A stretch of DNA of 31,160 bases from Verrucomicrobiota bacterium (lineage in GTDB: Bacteria; Verrucomicrobiota; Verrucomicrobiia; Opitutales; Opitutaceae): assembly GCA_023446735.1 (NCBI GenBank), contig JAEXPQ010000085.1, forward strand, positions 1 to 31,160. The letters are read 5' to 3'. The translations under genes were made by a program, and so were the position numbers. The number at the start of each line of letters is the position of its first letter. The first letter of the stretch is position 1. Shown here piece by piece: positions 15,795 to 22,939 of this stretch. Below the pieces are notes generated by a model. That model was not told the DNA's origin. It worked only from the letters and a program-made list of their open reading frames with translations, and ran no database searches.

Positions 15795-16640
15795 TCAGCG
15801 GCGCCGCAGAACTCCCCAGGCGCAACGGAGCCGGGCCCGCAGCGTCCGCCAGCGTTGCGGGTGCCGGTACAGGAAAAACCGATGCAGCCACTCGCCCCCC
15901 AGCCGCACCACCCACCGCGGCGCGCGCGGCACCGTGCCGGCCAGCACTTCGAACGCCCCTCCCACCCCCACCCACACCAGCGGCCAGCCGCGCCCCTGGG
16001 CCGCCAGCCACTCCTCCCCGCGCGGACATGCCAAACCGACCAGCACCACGCCGGTGCCGGACGCCACAAGGCGAGCCGCGTCCACCAGGTCCAACGGTCC
16101 CGGCGCCGCCCCCGGGGCCACCACCATCTTGGCGGTGATCCGCAGGGCCGGGTGGCGCCAGCGCAACACGTTCGCCATCCGGTCCAGCACCGTCGCCGAG
16201 TCTCCCACGAACGCCACCCCCAACCCGACGCGCGCGGCCGCCGCGCACACCTCCGCCACCAGCTCCGGCCCCGCACAACGCGCGCCCGCGCCCCGGCGGT
16301 GCCGGCCCAGCAACCACACCAGCGGTCCGCTCGCGGCCGCGACATGGTCCATGCTCCGCAACCACTCCTGCACGGCCGCCGAGTCGCGCGCGGCCACCAA
16401 CGCACCCAAACCCACTAGGTTCACCCGCCGCGATTCCCCCGCCAGCGCCCAGTTCAACACGTGGGCCGCCAACACCTCCGGCCCGGAGGCGTGGATCGGC
16501 ACTCCCTGGACCTCGACCGCCGCGCCCGCTCCGCCCGACTGGGCGGCTGTCGAGGGCGCCAGACAGGAGGAACCAGCCCGCGCGTTGAGGACGGTGGGTG
16601 CAATAGGGGATGGCACGATAGAGGAGCGCCCACTACGCAA
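15795..16640 (-). CDS. WecG/TagA/CpsF-family glycosyltransferase (GT26), possibly inactive
   Basis: About 281 residues. The family normally transfers N-acetylmannosamine-type sugars to a lipid-linked acceptor at the membrane. The family core is recognisable: VEVQGVPIHASGPEVLAAHVL (~42), GPELVAEVC (~124), VGLGVAFVGDSATVLDRMANVLR, VVLVGLACPRGEEWLA, VWVGVGGAFEVLAGTVPRAP, and the C-terminal RLGGEWLHRFFLYRHPQRW. The conserved Thr-Ala-Asn segment of TagA is replaced by VNLVGLGALVAA, and the PDG segment carrying the proposed catalytic Asp reads AAASGPLVWL. The protein may therefore be inactive or altered. The start is uncertain: TTG at 16640 or GTG at 16616. It stands alone upstream of the kinase gene, away from the main glycosyltransferase cluster. 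Confidence 0.82.
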   Translation of the reverse strand: MRSGRSSIVPSPIAPTVLNARAGSSCLAPSTAAQSGGAGAAVEVQGVPIHASGPEVLAAHVLNWALAGESRRVNLVGLGALVAARDSAAVQEWLRSMDHVAAASGPLVWLLGRHRRGAGARCAGPELVAEVCAAAARVGLGVAFVGDSATVLDRMANVLRWRHPALRITAKMVVAPGAAPGPLDLVDAARLVASGTGVVLVGLACPRGEEWLAAQGRGWPLVWVGVGGAFEVLAGTVPRAPRWVVRLGGEWLHRFFLYRHPQRWRTLRARLRCAWGVLRRR

Positions 16641-16756
16641 ACCCGCCCTGCGCCGGTCGAACCAGATATGACCAGCCGCTTCTGAAGCGGTGTCAGCGGT
16701 ACCTTCGGCGGACCAATGGGCCGCCCCGTCCCCCGCCCCGGAAGGGGGACGGGGGA

Positions 16757-16969
16757 GGGTTTTGGGGTTTGAGTTCAGGGTTCAGAGTTCAGGGTTCAGA
16801 GTTCAGAGTTCAGAGTTCAGAGTTCGAAGTTCGGAGTTTCCGGTTTCTCGTCGGAGCAAGCCTCTGAGGTGGACGGCGTTGCCCCCAACGCCGTTTGCGG
16901 TCCGCTCCATTTTGCCCGCATGGTTCACAGTAGCGGAAGCCGTCAGGCTTTCGGCAGCGCGCCGGAGCG
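16757..16969 (+). repeat. composite repeat copy 1: heptamer array + two hairpins
   Basis: A heptamer array (GTTCAGG/GTTCAGA units, 16757-16842) runs into a conserved ~127-base segment. That segment contains two hairpins: ACGGCGTT-GCCCCC-AACGCCGT (16873-16894) and CGGAAGCC-GTCA-GGCTTTCG (16934-16953, one G-U pair). The whole arrangement recurs 285 bases downstream. Short ORFs crossing it are not credible as genes, because both copies are open in several frames and start inside the repeat. Confidence 0.9.
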
Positions 16970-17063
16970 CCCAGCGAGACGCCGAGCAAACCAGCGCACT
17001 GGATGGGCTCATCCGATTGATTGGCGCTCGTCCCTCGACCCTCGTCCCTCGTCTGCATGGACA

Positions 17064-17254
17064 GGTTCAGCGTTCAGGGTTCAGAGTTCAGGGTTCAGAG
17101 TTCGAAGTTCGATGTTCGGGGTTTCCGGTTTCTCGTCGGAGCAATCCTCCGAGGTGGACGGCGTTGCCCCCAACGCCGTTTCCGGTCCGCTCCATTTTGC
17201 CCGCATGGTTCACAGTAGCGGAAGCCGTCAGGCTTTCGGCAGCGCGCCGGAGCG
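17064..17254 (+). repeat. composite repeat copy 2: heptamer array + two hairpins
   Basis: Nearly identical to copy 1 over the non-periodic part (17128-17254 against 16843-16969), with both hairpins preserved (17158-17179 and 17219-17238). The heptamer array is shorter (17064-17125). At the junction it carries one extra seven-base unit (GTTCGAT) relative to copy 1, so the copies differ by whole units. Similarity stops abruptly after GCCGGAGCG in both copies. Confidence 0.9.
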
Positions 17255-17784
17255 ACACTCGCCAGGATTTCGCTCTGCCACGCCCTGTCGAAACCCTTGG
17301 CGGGTTGCGCCGGGACGTTGCCGTACACTTCGCGTGCACTCTCCCGCCGCCTCTCCTCCGCCAATTCGTAGCAAAGCAATTGCCGCGTCAGCATGCTCGC
17401 ACGCGCCCAAGGAGCGTGTGCTACCGGTTCACCGTCGTTGCGGGCCCATGCGCTCGTAGATTGGCGGCCAACGCATCGTTGGCGCTGTGACCGGTCCGCA
17501 CTGCGGTTGTTGGGTTCAGCGGCCCGGTCTCGCCCGACGGTTTGTCAGTAGAAATCGACCTCCCGGCCCACCGAAATCCAAATATGACGGATGGTCCGGC
17601 CACAGGACCGGGCAGCCCCCTCCGCAGGACTAATACCCCACCGCGCCGCCCTTCCCCGGCTGGCGCCCGCGGGTCCGGTTCGGCCTACCCCGTGTGGCAG
17701 GCCAATCACCGTCGTCCGATGCCTCCGCAGGTCATTGCCAGCCGGCCGTTTACACCCGACCCAGCCGGCGGCCCGACGAATCAG
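17255..17784. other. gene-free spacer, candidate untranslated RNA region
   Basis: No convincing ORF on either strand. A perfect hairpin GCCAACG-CAT-CGTTGGC lies at 17467-17483, and GGTCC...GGACC pairs near 17592-17608. The stretch 17360-17420 (AGCATGCTCGCACGCGCC then GGAGCGTGTGCTACC) has REP-like inverted character. Because it leads into an intrinsic terminator on the plus strand, part of it is probably transcribed. No known riboswitch, tRNA or 6S-like consensus was recognised. Confidence 0.5.
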
Positions 17785-17811
17785 CCGTCAAATCTCTTGA
17801 CGGATTTTTTT
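17785..17811 (+). terminator. strong intrinsic terminator with no upstream gene
   Basis: A perfect seven-base stem CCGTCAA/TTGACGG with a five-base loop (ATCTC) is followed by A and then seven Ts. This is the clearest Rho-independent terminator in the window. It faces the plus-strand direction, although the nearest upstream gene (ending or starting near 16640) is on the minus strand. It lies 499 bases before the wcaJ-like start codon. It may end a small RNA or act as an attenuator in a long leader. Confidence 0.85.
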
Positions 17812-18040
17812 CAAGTCACCGCCCTGCCCCGACATGGACGCATTCCAACCCGGTCACCCGTCCTGCGCGGGAAGTGACGGGGCGAAGCTATGCCGCCGCG
17901 CGGCGCGCCGGGGAATTCGAAGTTGGGATTTGGTAGTTGGTGGCGATAGCCCGCCCACCTTGGCGGAACGAGCCAAGCGTTTCGACGGTTCCCGTAGCTG
18001 GACGACGCAGTCGTTCAGGTCCCATCCCCAATCTTTTTCA

Positions 18041-18112
18041 ACACAGAGCGCACGGAGAGCACCGAGGATCATCCGCCCCCTTTCTCACGCGGAGCCGCTG
18101 AGCATGCGGAGA
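18041..18112 (+). repeat. nonamer-period repeat (ACGGAGAGC-like)
   Basis: Two short runs with a nine-base period: ACACAGAGC, GCACGGAGA, GCACCGAGG (18041-18067) and CACGCGGAG, CCGCTGAGC, ATGCGGAGA (18086-18112). The repeated CNCGGAGA core resembles intergenic ACAGAG/CGGAGA nonamers I have seen in other bacterial genomes. It is clearly distinct from the heptamers on either side. Confidence 0.65.
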
Positions 18113-18189
18113 AGCACCGGCCTCACCGCGGCCGGCTACAGGTCACCGGCAACCGGTCACTGTTCACCGGCGGCCCCCCGCGCCCTCCC

Positions 18190-18296
18190 CTCTTCAACCT
18201 AAACTTCCCACTTAAACTGGGGCCGGAGCCTGCGATCCCCCCCCGCCCTCCGCTCTTCAACTTAAACTTCCCCCTTCAACTTCAACTCGGCGCGTC
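18190..18296 (+). repeat. 6-7-base periodic leader before the wcaJ-like gene
   Basis: Repeated AACTT/TTCAA words (CTTCAACCTAAACTTCC, CTTAAACTGGGGCCGG at 18211, CTTCAACTTAAACTTCC near 18256) lie just before the start codon at 18311. The combination of CTTAAACTGGGGCCGG followed by CTTAAACTTCC recurs before wzx at 20068-20115, so the two leaders are related. Confidence 0.7.
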
Positions 18297-18310
18297 CCGC
18301 GCCCCACGCC

Positions 18311-19849
18311 ATGAACACCGCATCGTCCGCCTCCGCCACCCTCGGCACGCCGTTCCCGGCCCCGGCAGGCACTGCCGCCTCCGCGGTCAAAGCCGCCGCC
18401 GCGCCCAAGGACTACAGCAAGTATCAGTCGCCCGCGCAGGTGCGTGAGCACGCCTACCGCCTCGCCACCCTCTTCCTGGTCGGCGATTTCGTGGTCGCCC
18501 TTCTGGCCAGTTATGCCGGCGTCGTCTTCCGCGATTTCCAGCGCGAGGGCTGGAGCCTCGCGGAGCTCCAGGCCACCGCCACCCACTCCCACACCTTCAT
18601 CTGGACGCTCAGCTGCGGGGTGCTCTTCACCTGGCTCATGCTGATGGTGAAGGCCTACGACACCACCGCCCTGCTCCAGAAAGTCCGCTGGCTCTCGAAA
18701 ACCGTCAAAGTCACCGCCCTGTGGTGCGTGTTGATTCTCGCCTTCATCGGCTTCTTCACGCCCTCCGGTTTCCAGCCCCGCATCGGCCTGCTCTACAGCG
18801 CCGCGGCGCTGCTCTTCGGCCAGTTCTGTTGGCGCACCTTCGCGTTTGCCTTCCTGACCGACCCCGCGGTCGTGGCGAGCGCGCGAAGCAAGGTGATCAT
18901 CGTCGGCTGGAACGAGCAGGCCGCCCGCCTCCGCCGCGCCATCCGCGAGGACCACACCCACCTCCGCGAGATCGTGGGTTGCGTGCCGCTGCCCGGCGGC
19001 AAGTTCGGCACCACGCCCCCGCCCGATGTCGCGGTGCTCGGCGACTACTCTGCCCTGCCCGAGCTGGTCCGGCAGTGTGAGGCCAACTCGATCATCCTCG
19101 CGGAGTCCCACTGCCCGGCCGCCGAGATCCACAATCTCATCGACTACTGCCAACGCGAGCTGATCGCCTTCCGGCTCATGCCCGACTACTTCCCGGCCCT
19201 CGTTTCCGGCCTGCAGGTGCAGTCGATCAACGGCGTGCCCCTGCTCGGCATCAGCCAGCTCCCCTTCGACCACGCGCTCAACCGCGTCTATAAGCGCGCG
19301 ATCGACATCGTGGGCGGCTGCGTGGGCCTCTTCCTCGCCACTCCCGTCATCTGGCTGTTCTGTGCGATCGTCTATTGGGAGTCGCGCGGCCCGGTCTTCT
19401 ACAAGCAGATCCGCACCACGCGCAACGGCCGGCCCTTCTATATCTACAAGATCCGCAGCATGCGGATGGACGCTGAAACGCAGTCCGGCGCGGTCTGGTG
19501 CAAGAAGGAAGATCCCCGGCGACTGCGCATCGGGGCCTTCATGCGGAAGACCAACATCGATGAGCTGCCCCAGTTCTACAACGTGATCAAGGGCGACATG
19601 AGCCTCGTCGGGCCCCGTCCCGAACGCCCCGAGCTCATCGAGAAGTTCAAGGACAGCATCCCGAACTACAACGCCCGCCATCATGTCCGCGCCGGCGTGA
19701 CCGGCTGGGCTCAGATCCACGGCCTGCGCGGCGACACCGACCTCGCGGACCGCATCCGTTACGACCTCTGGTACCTCGAGCACTGGCACCCCCTGCTCGA
19801 TTTCTACATCATGGCCGCGACGTTCCTGAAGAACAAGAACGCGCATTGA
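18311..19849 (+). CDS. initiating polyprenyl-phosphate sugar-phosphate transferase (WcaJ-like)
   Basis: A 512-residue membrane enzyme that starts each repeat unit by moving a sugar-1-phosphate (often glucose or galactose) from a UDP-sugar to undecaprenyl phosphate. An Ala-rich N-tail (1-33) precedes four hydrophobic segments (~50-180). A CoA-binding-like/Rossmann domain follows (~190-300; KVIIVGWNEQAARLRR). The catalytic domain starts at VYKRAIDIVGG (326), with its membrane-reentrant helix, then GPVFYKQIRTTRNGRPF, YKIRSMRMDAE, IDELPQFYNVIKGDMSLVGP (416-435), RPERPE and the C-terminal GWAQIHGLRGDTD. All expected catalytic residues seem present. It is the first gene of the plus-strand unit-synthesis operon. 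Its base composition is like the GC-rich flanks rather than the downstream genes. No Shine-Dalgarno sequence is visible. Confidence 0.93.
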   Translation: MNTASSASATLGTPFPAPAGTAASAVKAAAAPKDYSKYQSPAQVREHAYRLATLFLVGDFVVALLASYAGVVFRDFQREGWSLAELQATATHSHTFIWTLSCGVLFTWLMLMVKAYDTTALLQKVRWLSKTVKVTALWCVLILAFIGFFTPSGFQPRIGLLYSAAALLFGQFCWRTFAFAFLTDPAVVASARSKVIIVGWNEQAARLRRAIREDHTHLREIVGCVPLPGGKFGTTPPPDVAVLGDYSALPELVRQCEANSIILAESHCPAAEIHNLIDYCQRELIAFRLMPDYFPALVSGLQVQSINGVPLLGISQLPFDHALNRVYKRAIDIVGGCVGLFLATPVIWLFCAIVYWESRGPVFYKQIRTTRNGRPFYIYKIRSMRMDAETQSGAVWCKKEDPRRLRIGAFMRKTNIDELPQFYNVIKGDMSLVGPRPERPELIEKFKDSIPNYNARHHVRAGVTGWAQIHGLRGDTDLADRIRYDLWYLEHWHPLLDFYIMAATFLKNKNAH

Positions 19850-19954
19850 GCGCCGCTCCGCGGCGCGCGAGGAGTTGAGGTGGAAAGTTGAAGTTTAAGC
19901 GGATGCAGAGCCGCTTCTGCCCGGCAGAGTAGCGAGGAGTGAGTAGCGGATAGC

Positions 19955-20019
19955 CGCAAAAAGACACAAAGGATCACGAAAACCTGATCCTCTTTTGTGC
20001 ATTTTCGCGCCTCTTTGCG
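19955..20019. repeat. long imperfect inverted repeat between wcaJ-like and wzx genes
   Basis: The inner stem is CACAAAGGATCA (19965-19976) against TGATCC-TCT-TTTGTG (19985-19999), with an eight-base loop and a three-base bulge. An outer CGCAAA (19955) matches TTTGCG (20014). It has the look of a widespread intergenic CTTTTTGCGGC/CTTTGTGTC repeat type. It could act as a partial terminator or processing site inside the operon. There is no long T tract. Confidence 0.65.
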
Positions 20020-20059
20020 ACCACTGGCCGATCGGGCTTCGCTCTTCTCTTCGATTTGA

Positions 20060-20122
20060 ACTCTCAACTTACACTGGGGCCGACGCCGTTCCGGCCCTTC
20101 CACTTAAACTTCCAACTTCATC
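20060..20122 (+). repeat. periodic leader before wzx, related to the wcaJ leader
   Basis: CTCAACTTACACTGGGGCCG and CCACTTAAACTTCCAACTTC (20100-20119) match the leader of the preceding gene in words and order, at shorter spacing. The likely wzx start codon follows at 20130. The similarity argues that this stretch is intergenic repeat rather than the coding N-terminus of a longer protein. Confidence 0.65.
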
Positions 20123-20129
20123 CAAGCAA

Positions 20130-21677
20130 TTGTCCCGCTCCCACACGCTCGCCCTCAACACCGCCGCGACCTATTTGCGTTCGCTCGTCTCGCTTGGCCT
20201 CACCCTTTTCAGCAGTCGCTGGGTCTTGCAGGCTCTCGGCACCGACGACTTTGGGACCTACAGCGTCATCGCCTCACTCACCGTCTTCGTCACATTTCTG
20301 AATGGAGTCTTGGCCAACAGCGTCGCTCGCCACCTCGCATTCGCGATCGGCACAAACCGGCCGGGTGAGGTCCGCGCGTGGTTCAACACCGCGTTGAGCT
20401 TGCACCTAACTGCAGCGATCACGTTGGTGGCTGTCGGTTGGCCAATGGGCCACTGGTTCATTACCAATCACCTCTCCGTCGATCCGGCCCGCCTAGCCAC
20501 AGCAAATCGGATCTTTGAATTCGGGCTGATCGGCGCATTCGTCACCATGGTGACGATTCCGTACAGCGCTATGTTCACCGCCAAGCAGCGCCTCACCGAA
20601 TTGGCCCTGATCGGCGTCTTCCAATCCTGTTTGGTCTTCGGCCTGGCCCTCGCGCTCAAGCACACGACCGGCGACCTCCTCCGCAACTACGCCTTCGGTA
20701 TGGCCGGAATCGTCGTAGGCGCCCAATCCACGATCATCATCCGAGCCACCTCGCACTATACCGAATGCCGGCCTACCTTCCGACAGTGGTTTGGAAGCGA
20801 GAAAACCCGTGAAGTTCTGCATTTCGCGGGTTGGAATCTCTTTGGCTGGGTTGGTGGCACCCTCCGCGATAGCGGATCTGCACTTCTGGTAAACCTTCAG
20901 TTTGGCCCACAGGTCAATGCAGCGTACGGCATCGCTTTGCAGATCGCCCAGGGGACCAACCAGCTCGCCGCAGCCCTCATGGGGGCATTCACACCGGAAA
21001 TGACGACCAGCGAGGGCCGCGGCGAACGGGAGCGAATGCTCCAACTCGCCCAACGCATGAACAAGTACGGCACCCTCATCGTGCTGCTCTTTGCGCTGCC
21101 CTTGATGCTCCAGATGGATTTCGTCCTCACCCTTTGGCTGAAAACGCCCCCTGCTCATGCCGCAACCTTCAGTCGCTTGGTTCTGCTCGTTTTCCTAATC
21201 GATCGCCTGACAACCGGCTATATGCTCGCCGTAAGCGCTCACGGGAAGATCGCCGCCTATCAGGCCACCTTGGGCTCCTTCCTCATCCTCACCCTCCCCA
21301 TTGCCTGGGTCATCCTGCATATCGGTGCTCCGCCCCAAGCCGTCTATTGGGCTTCGTTGGTCACGATCCTCTTGTGCAGTGGTGGCCGGGTTCTCTGGGC
21401 ACGAAAGTTATTCAAAGTCGGCGTTCGGACATGGTTCGGCGCGACGTTCCTGCCCTGCCTCAAGGTAAGCACTGCGGCCTCACTGGTCGGCTTCGCAAGT
21501 ATCTACCTCCCACTCACCGGCTTCGCCCAATTCGCAGTCACGGTCGCAGCCACGGTGCTCTCGGGGACACTGGGAGCCTGGACCAGTGCCCTGTCCATGG
21601 AGGAGCGTAGCGCCCTCCGCCGGCTCTTCGCTGCGTCTTTGAACAAACTCCCCTTCCGTACCGCCTCCGCCACATGA
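20130..21677 (+). CDS. wzx: polysaccharide flippase (Wzx, MOP superfamily)
   Basis: About 515 residues with some twelve to fourteen hydrophobic helices, predicted to move lipid-linked repeat units across the inner membrane. The start TLALNTAATYLRSLVSLGLT is typical of the family's first helix. Also seen are SRWVLQALGTDDFGTYSVI, FVTMVTIPYSAMFTAKQRL and the central GWNLFGWVGGTLRDSGSALLVNLQFG. I chose the TTG at 20130. The in-frame ATG at 19995 would add 45 residues encoded by intergenic repeat DNA unlike any flippase N-terminus. Composition is somewhat less GC-rich than upstream genes. Its stop overlaps the next start by ATGA. It is a full-length flippase with no visible frameshift. Confidence 0.88.
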   Translation: MSRSHTLALNTAATYLRSLVSLGLTLFSSRWVLQALGTDDFGTYSVIASLTVFVTFLNGVLANSVARHLAFAIGTNRPGEVRAWFNTALSLHLTAAITLVAVGWPMGHWFITNHLSVDPARLATANRIFEFGLIGAFVTMVTIPYSAMFTAKQRLTELALIGVFQSCLVFGLALALKHTTGDLLRNYAFGMAGIVVGAQSTIIIRATSHYTECRPTFRQWFGSEKTREVLHFAGWNLFGWVGGTLRDSGSALLVNLQFGPQVNAAYGIALQIAQGTNQLAAALMGAFTPEMTTSEGRGERERMLQLAQRMNKYGTLIVLLFALPLMLQMDFVLTLWLKTPPAHAATFSRLVLLVFLIDRLTTGYMLAVSAHGKIAAYQATLGSFLILTLPIAWVILHIGAPPQAVYWASLVTILLCSGGRVLWARKLFKVGVRTWFGATFLPCLKVSTAASLVGFASIYLPLTGFAQFAVTVAATVLSGTLGAWTSALSMEERSALRRLFAASLNKLPFRTASAT

Positions 21678-22921
21678 GCATAGCCCCCCGTCCACTGCCT
21701 TGCGGAGATCGCCTCGATTGCACCGGCTGCGGCGCCTGCTCAGCCGCCTGCCCGAAGGACTGCCTCCCGATGCGGCCTGATTCCGAGGGCTTCCTGTTCC
21801 CCACGGTAGACGCCTACGAGTGCACGGACTGCGCACTCTGCGACCGGATCTGCCCGATCCCAAAAGAAAAGGACCCCGCCACTCGGACCAAGGGGGACCC
21901 GCTTGAGGTGCTCGCCGGTTGGCACCTCGATCCCGAGATCCGCCGCCAAAGCAGTTCCGGCGGCGTCTTCACTGCTCTGGCCGACGCCATCTTCGCTCAA
22001 GGTGGCGTGGTCGTCGGAGCCGCGTTCGACGAGAAGCTCGTCGTCAAACACATTATCATCGAGGACCCCGCCGACCTCCATCGCCTGCGCGGATCGAAGT
22101 ACGTCCAGAGCGAGATCGCGCCCGAGGTCTACCACGCCATCCGCGATCACCTGAAGGTCGGCCGCGTGGTTCTCTTCACCGGGGTTCCCTGCCAAGTCGC
22201 CGGCCTGAAGGACTTCCTCCGCAAACCCTACACCAATCTTTATACCGTCGACCTAATCTGCCACGGGGTACCCTCACCGTTGTTTTGGGAAAAATATCTC
22301 GACCACTGCCGAATTGATTCCGCCCGCCCCACCCAGGTCTCGTTCCGCGACAAAGCCACCGGCTGGAAGCGCTTTTCAGTAAGACGCACCTATCCCGACG
22401 GCACCACCCGTTCCGCCGACCTGCATCACGATCTTTATATGCAGGCCTTTCTGAAGAACCTAAATCTCCGCGAGTCCTGCTACCGCTGCCAGTTCTGCTC
22501 CACCGCCAGGCAAGGTGACCTCACCATCGCCGATTTTTGGGGGATCGGCTGCAAATACCCAAGTTTCGATGATGCTGATCAGGGAACATCATTGCTCCTG
22601 CGCAATACCACCCAAAAGAATGGAATTATAGAGCAAGCAGATATCGTACTCTTTACGAGACCTGCAGATCTCTCCATAGCCATACCCGGGAACCCTGCAC
22701 TTGTACGCCCACACAATCGTCCCGCAAAGCGCTCCTCCTTCTACAAGTTTGTTTCAAACCACACGCTTGCAGCAGCCGCACAAAGATTCAGGCTCAAACC
22801 ACGCCGGCTTCTGAGGCTCCTACAGTCAGCGAAGCACCAACTAGTTGTCAATATCCCCCGTCCCCTGCGCGCCCAGCTTAAGGCCCTCCGCAACCGACTC
22901 GCGCCCCACACAACACGCTAG
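21674..22921 (+). CDS. FrhB-like iron-sulfur protein of polysaccharide clusters
   Basis: A 415-residue protein of the coenzyme F420 hydrogenase/dehydrogenase beta-subunit family. Two 4Fe-4S motifs are intact at the N-terminus: Cys16-19-22-26 and Cys50-53-56-60, each C-x2-C-x2-C-x3-C-P. FrhB-type segments follow: SSSGGVFTALADAIF, RGSKYVQS, FTGVPCQVAGLKDFL, DLICHGVPSPLFWEKYL and CYRCQF...GDLTIADFWGI. Family members beside pyruvyl transferases are common in capsule/EPS loci, where their redox role is not established. The last third changes to a lower GC content from about 22560 on. It overlaps wzx by four bases and is followed 18 bases later by the pyruvyl transferase gene. Confidence 0.9.
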   Translation: MSIAPRPLPCGDRLDCTGCGACSAACPKDCLPMRPDSEGFLFPTVDAYECTDCALCDRICPIPKEKDPATRTKGDPLEVLAGWHLDPEIRRQSSSGGVFTALADAIFAQGGVVVGAAFDEKLVVKHIIIEDPADLHRLRGSKYVQSEIAPEVYHAIRDHLKVGRVVLFTGVPCQVAGLKDFLRKPYTNLYTVDLICHGVPSPLFWEKYLDHCRIDSARPTQVSFRDKATGWKRFSVRRTYPDGTTRSADLHHDLYMQAFLKNLNLRESCYRCQFCSTARQGDLTIADFWGIGCKYPSFDDADQGTSLLLRNTTQKNGIIEQADIVLFTRPADLSIAIPGNPALVRPHNRPAKRSSFYKFVSNHTLAAAAQRFRLKPRRLLRLLQSAKHQLVVNIPRPLRAQLKALRNRLAPHTTR

Positions 22922-22939
22922 CGCCGACCCAGTTCAAAA

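Larger units (their letters stand above)
17812..18310. other. gene-free spacer ahead of the unit-synthesis operon
   Basis: About 500 bases without a credible ORF. It contains, in order, a TTGGGAT/TTGGTAG/TTGGTGG periodic patch near 17920-17942, nine-base-period repeats at 18041-18112, and a 6-7-base periodic leader (18190-18296) that runs up to the wcaJ-like start. The operon promoter should be here or further upstream, but I could not pick a convincing -35/-10 pair. Confidence 0.55.

Noticed and set aside
16757..17125. Possible CRISPR array
   Set aside because: Units are seven bases and contiguous, without unique spacers of constant length, and no cas gene is present.
16690..17490. Small ORFs (60-266 codons) within the composite repeat
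   Set aside because: Several overlapping frames on both strands cross both repeat copies, their translations repeat the DNA repeat, and none shows a domain or start context.
17540..17811. c-di-GMP (GEMM) riboswitch before the EPS operon
   Set aside because: I could not find the conserved GEMM core or its tetraloop/receptor pattern, so only an unclassified leader is claimed.
18257..19846. A 529-codon minus-strand frame opposite the wcaJ-like gene
   Set aside because: Antisense shadow: acidic low-complexity translation against a complete sugar-transferase family on the other strand.
19995..20129. Upstream ATG extension of the flippase
   Set aside because: The added 45 codons are made from intergenic repeat DNA that also precedes the wcaJ-like gene and do not resemble a flippase N-terminus.
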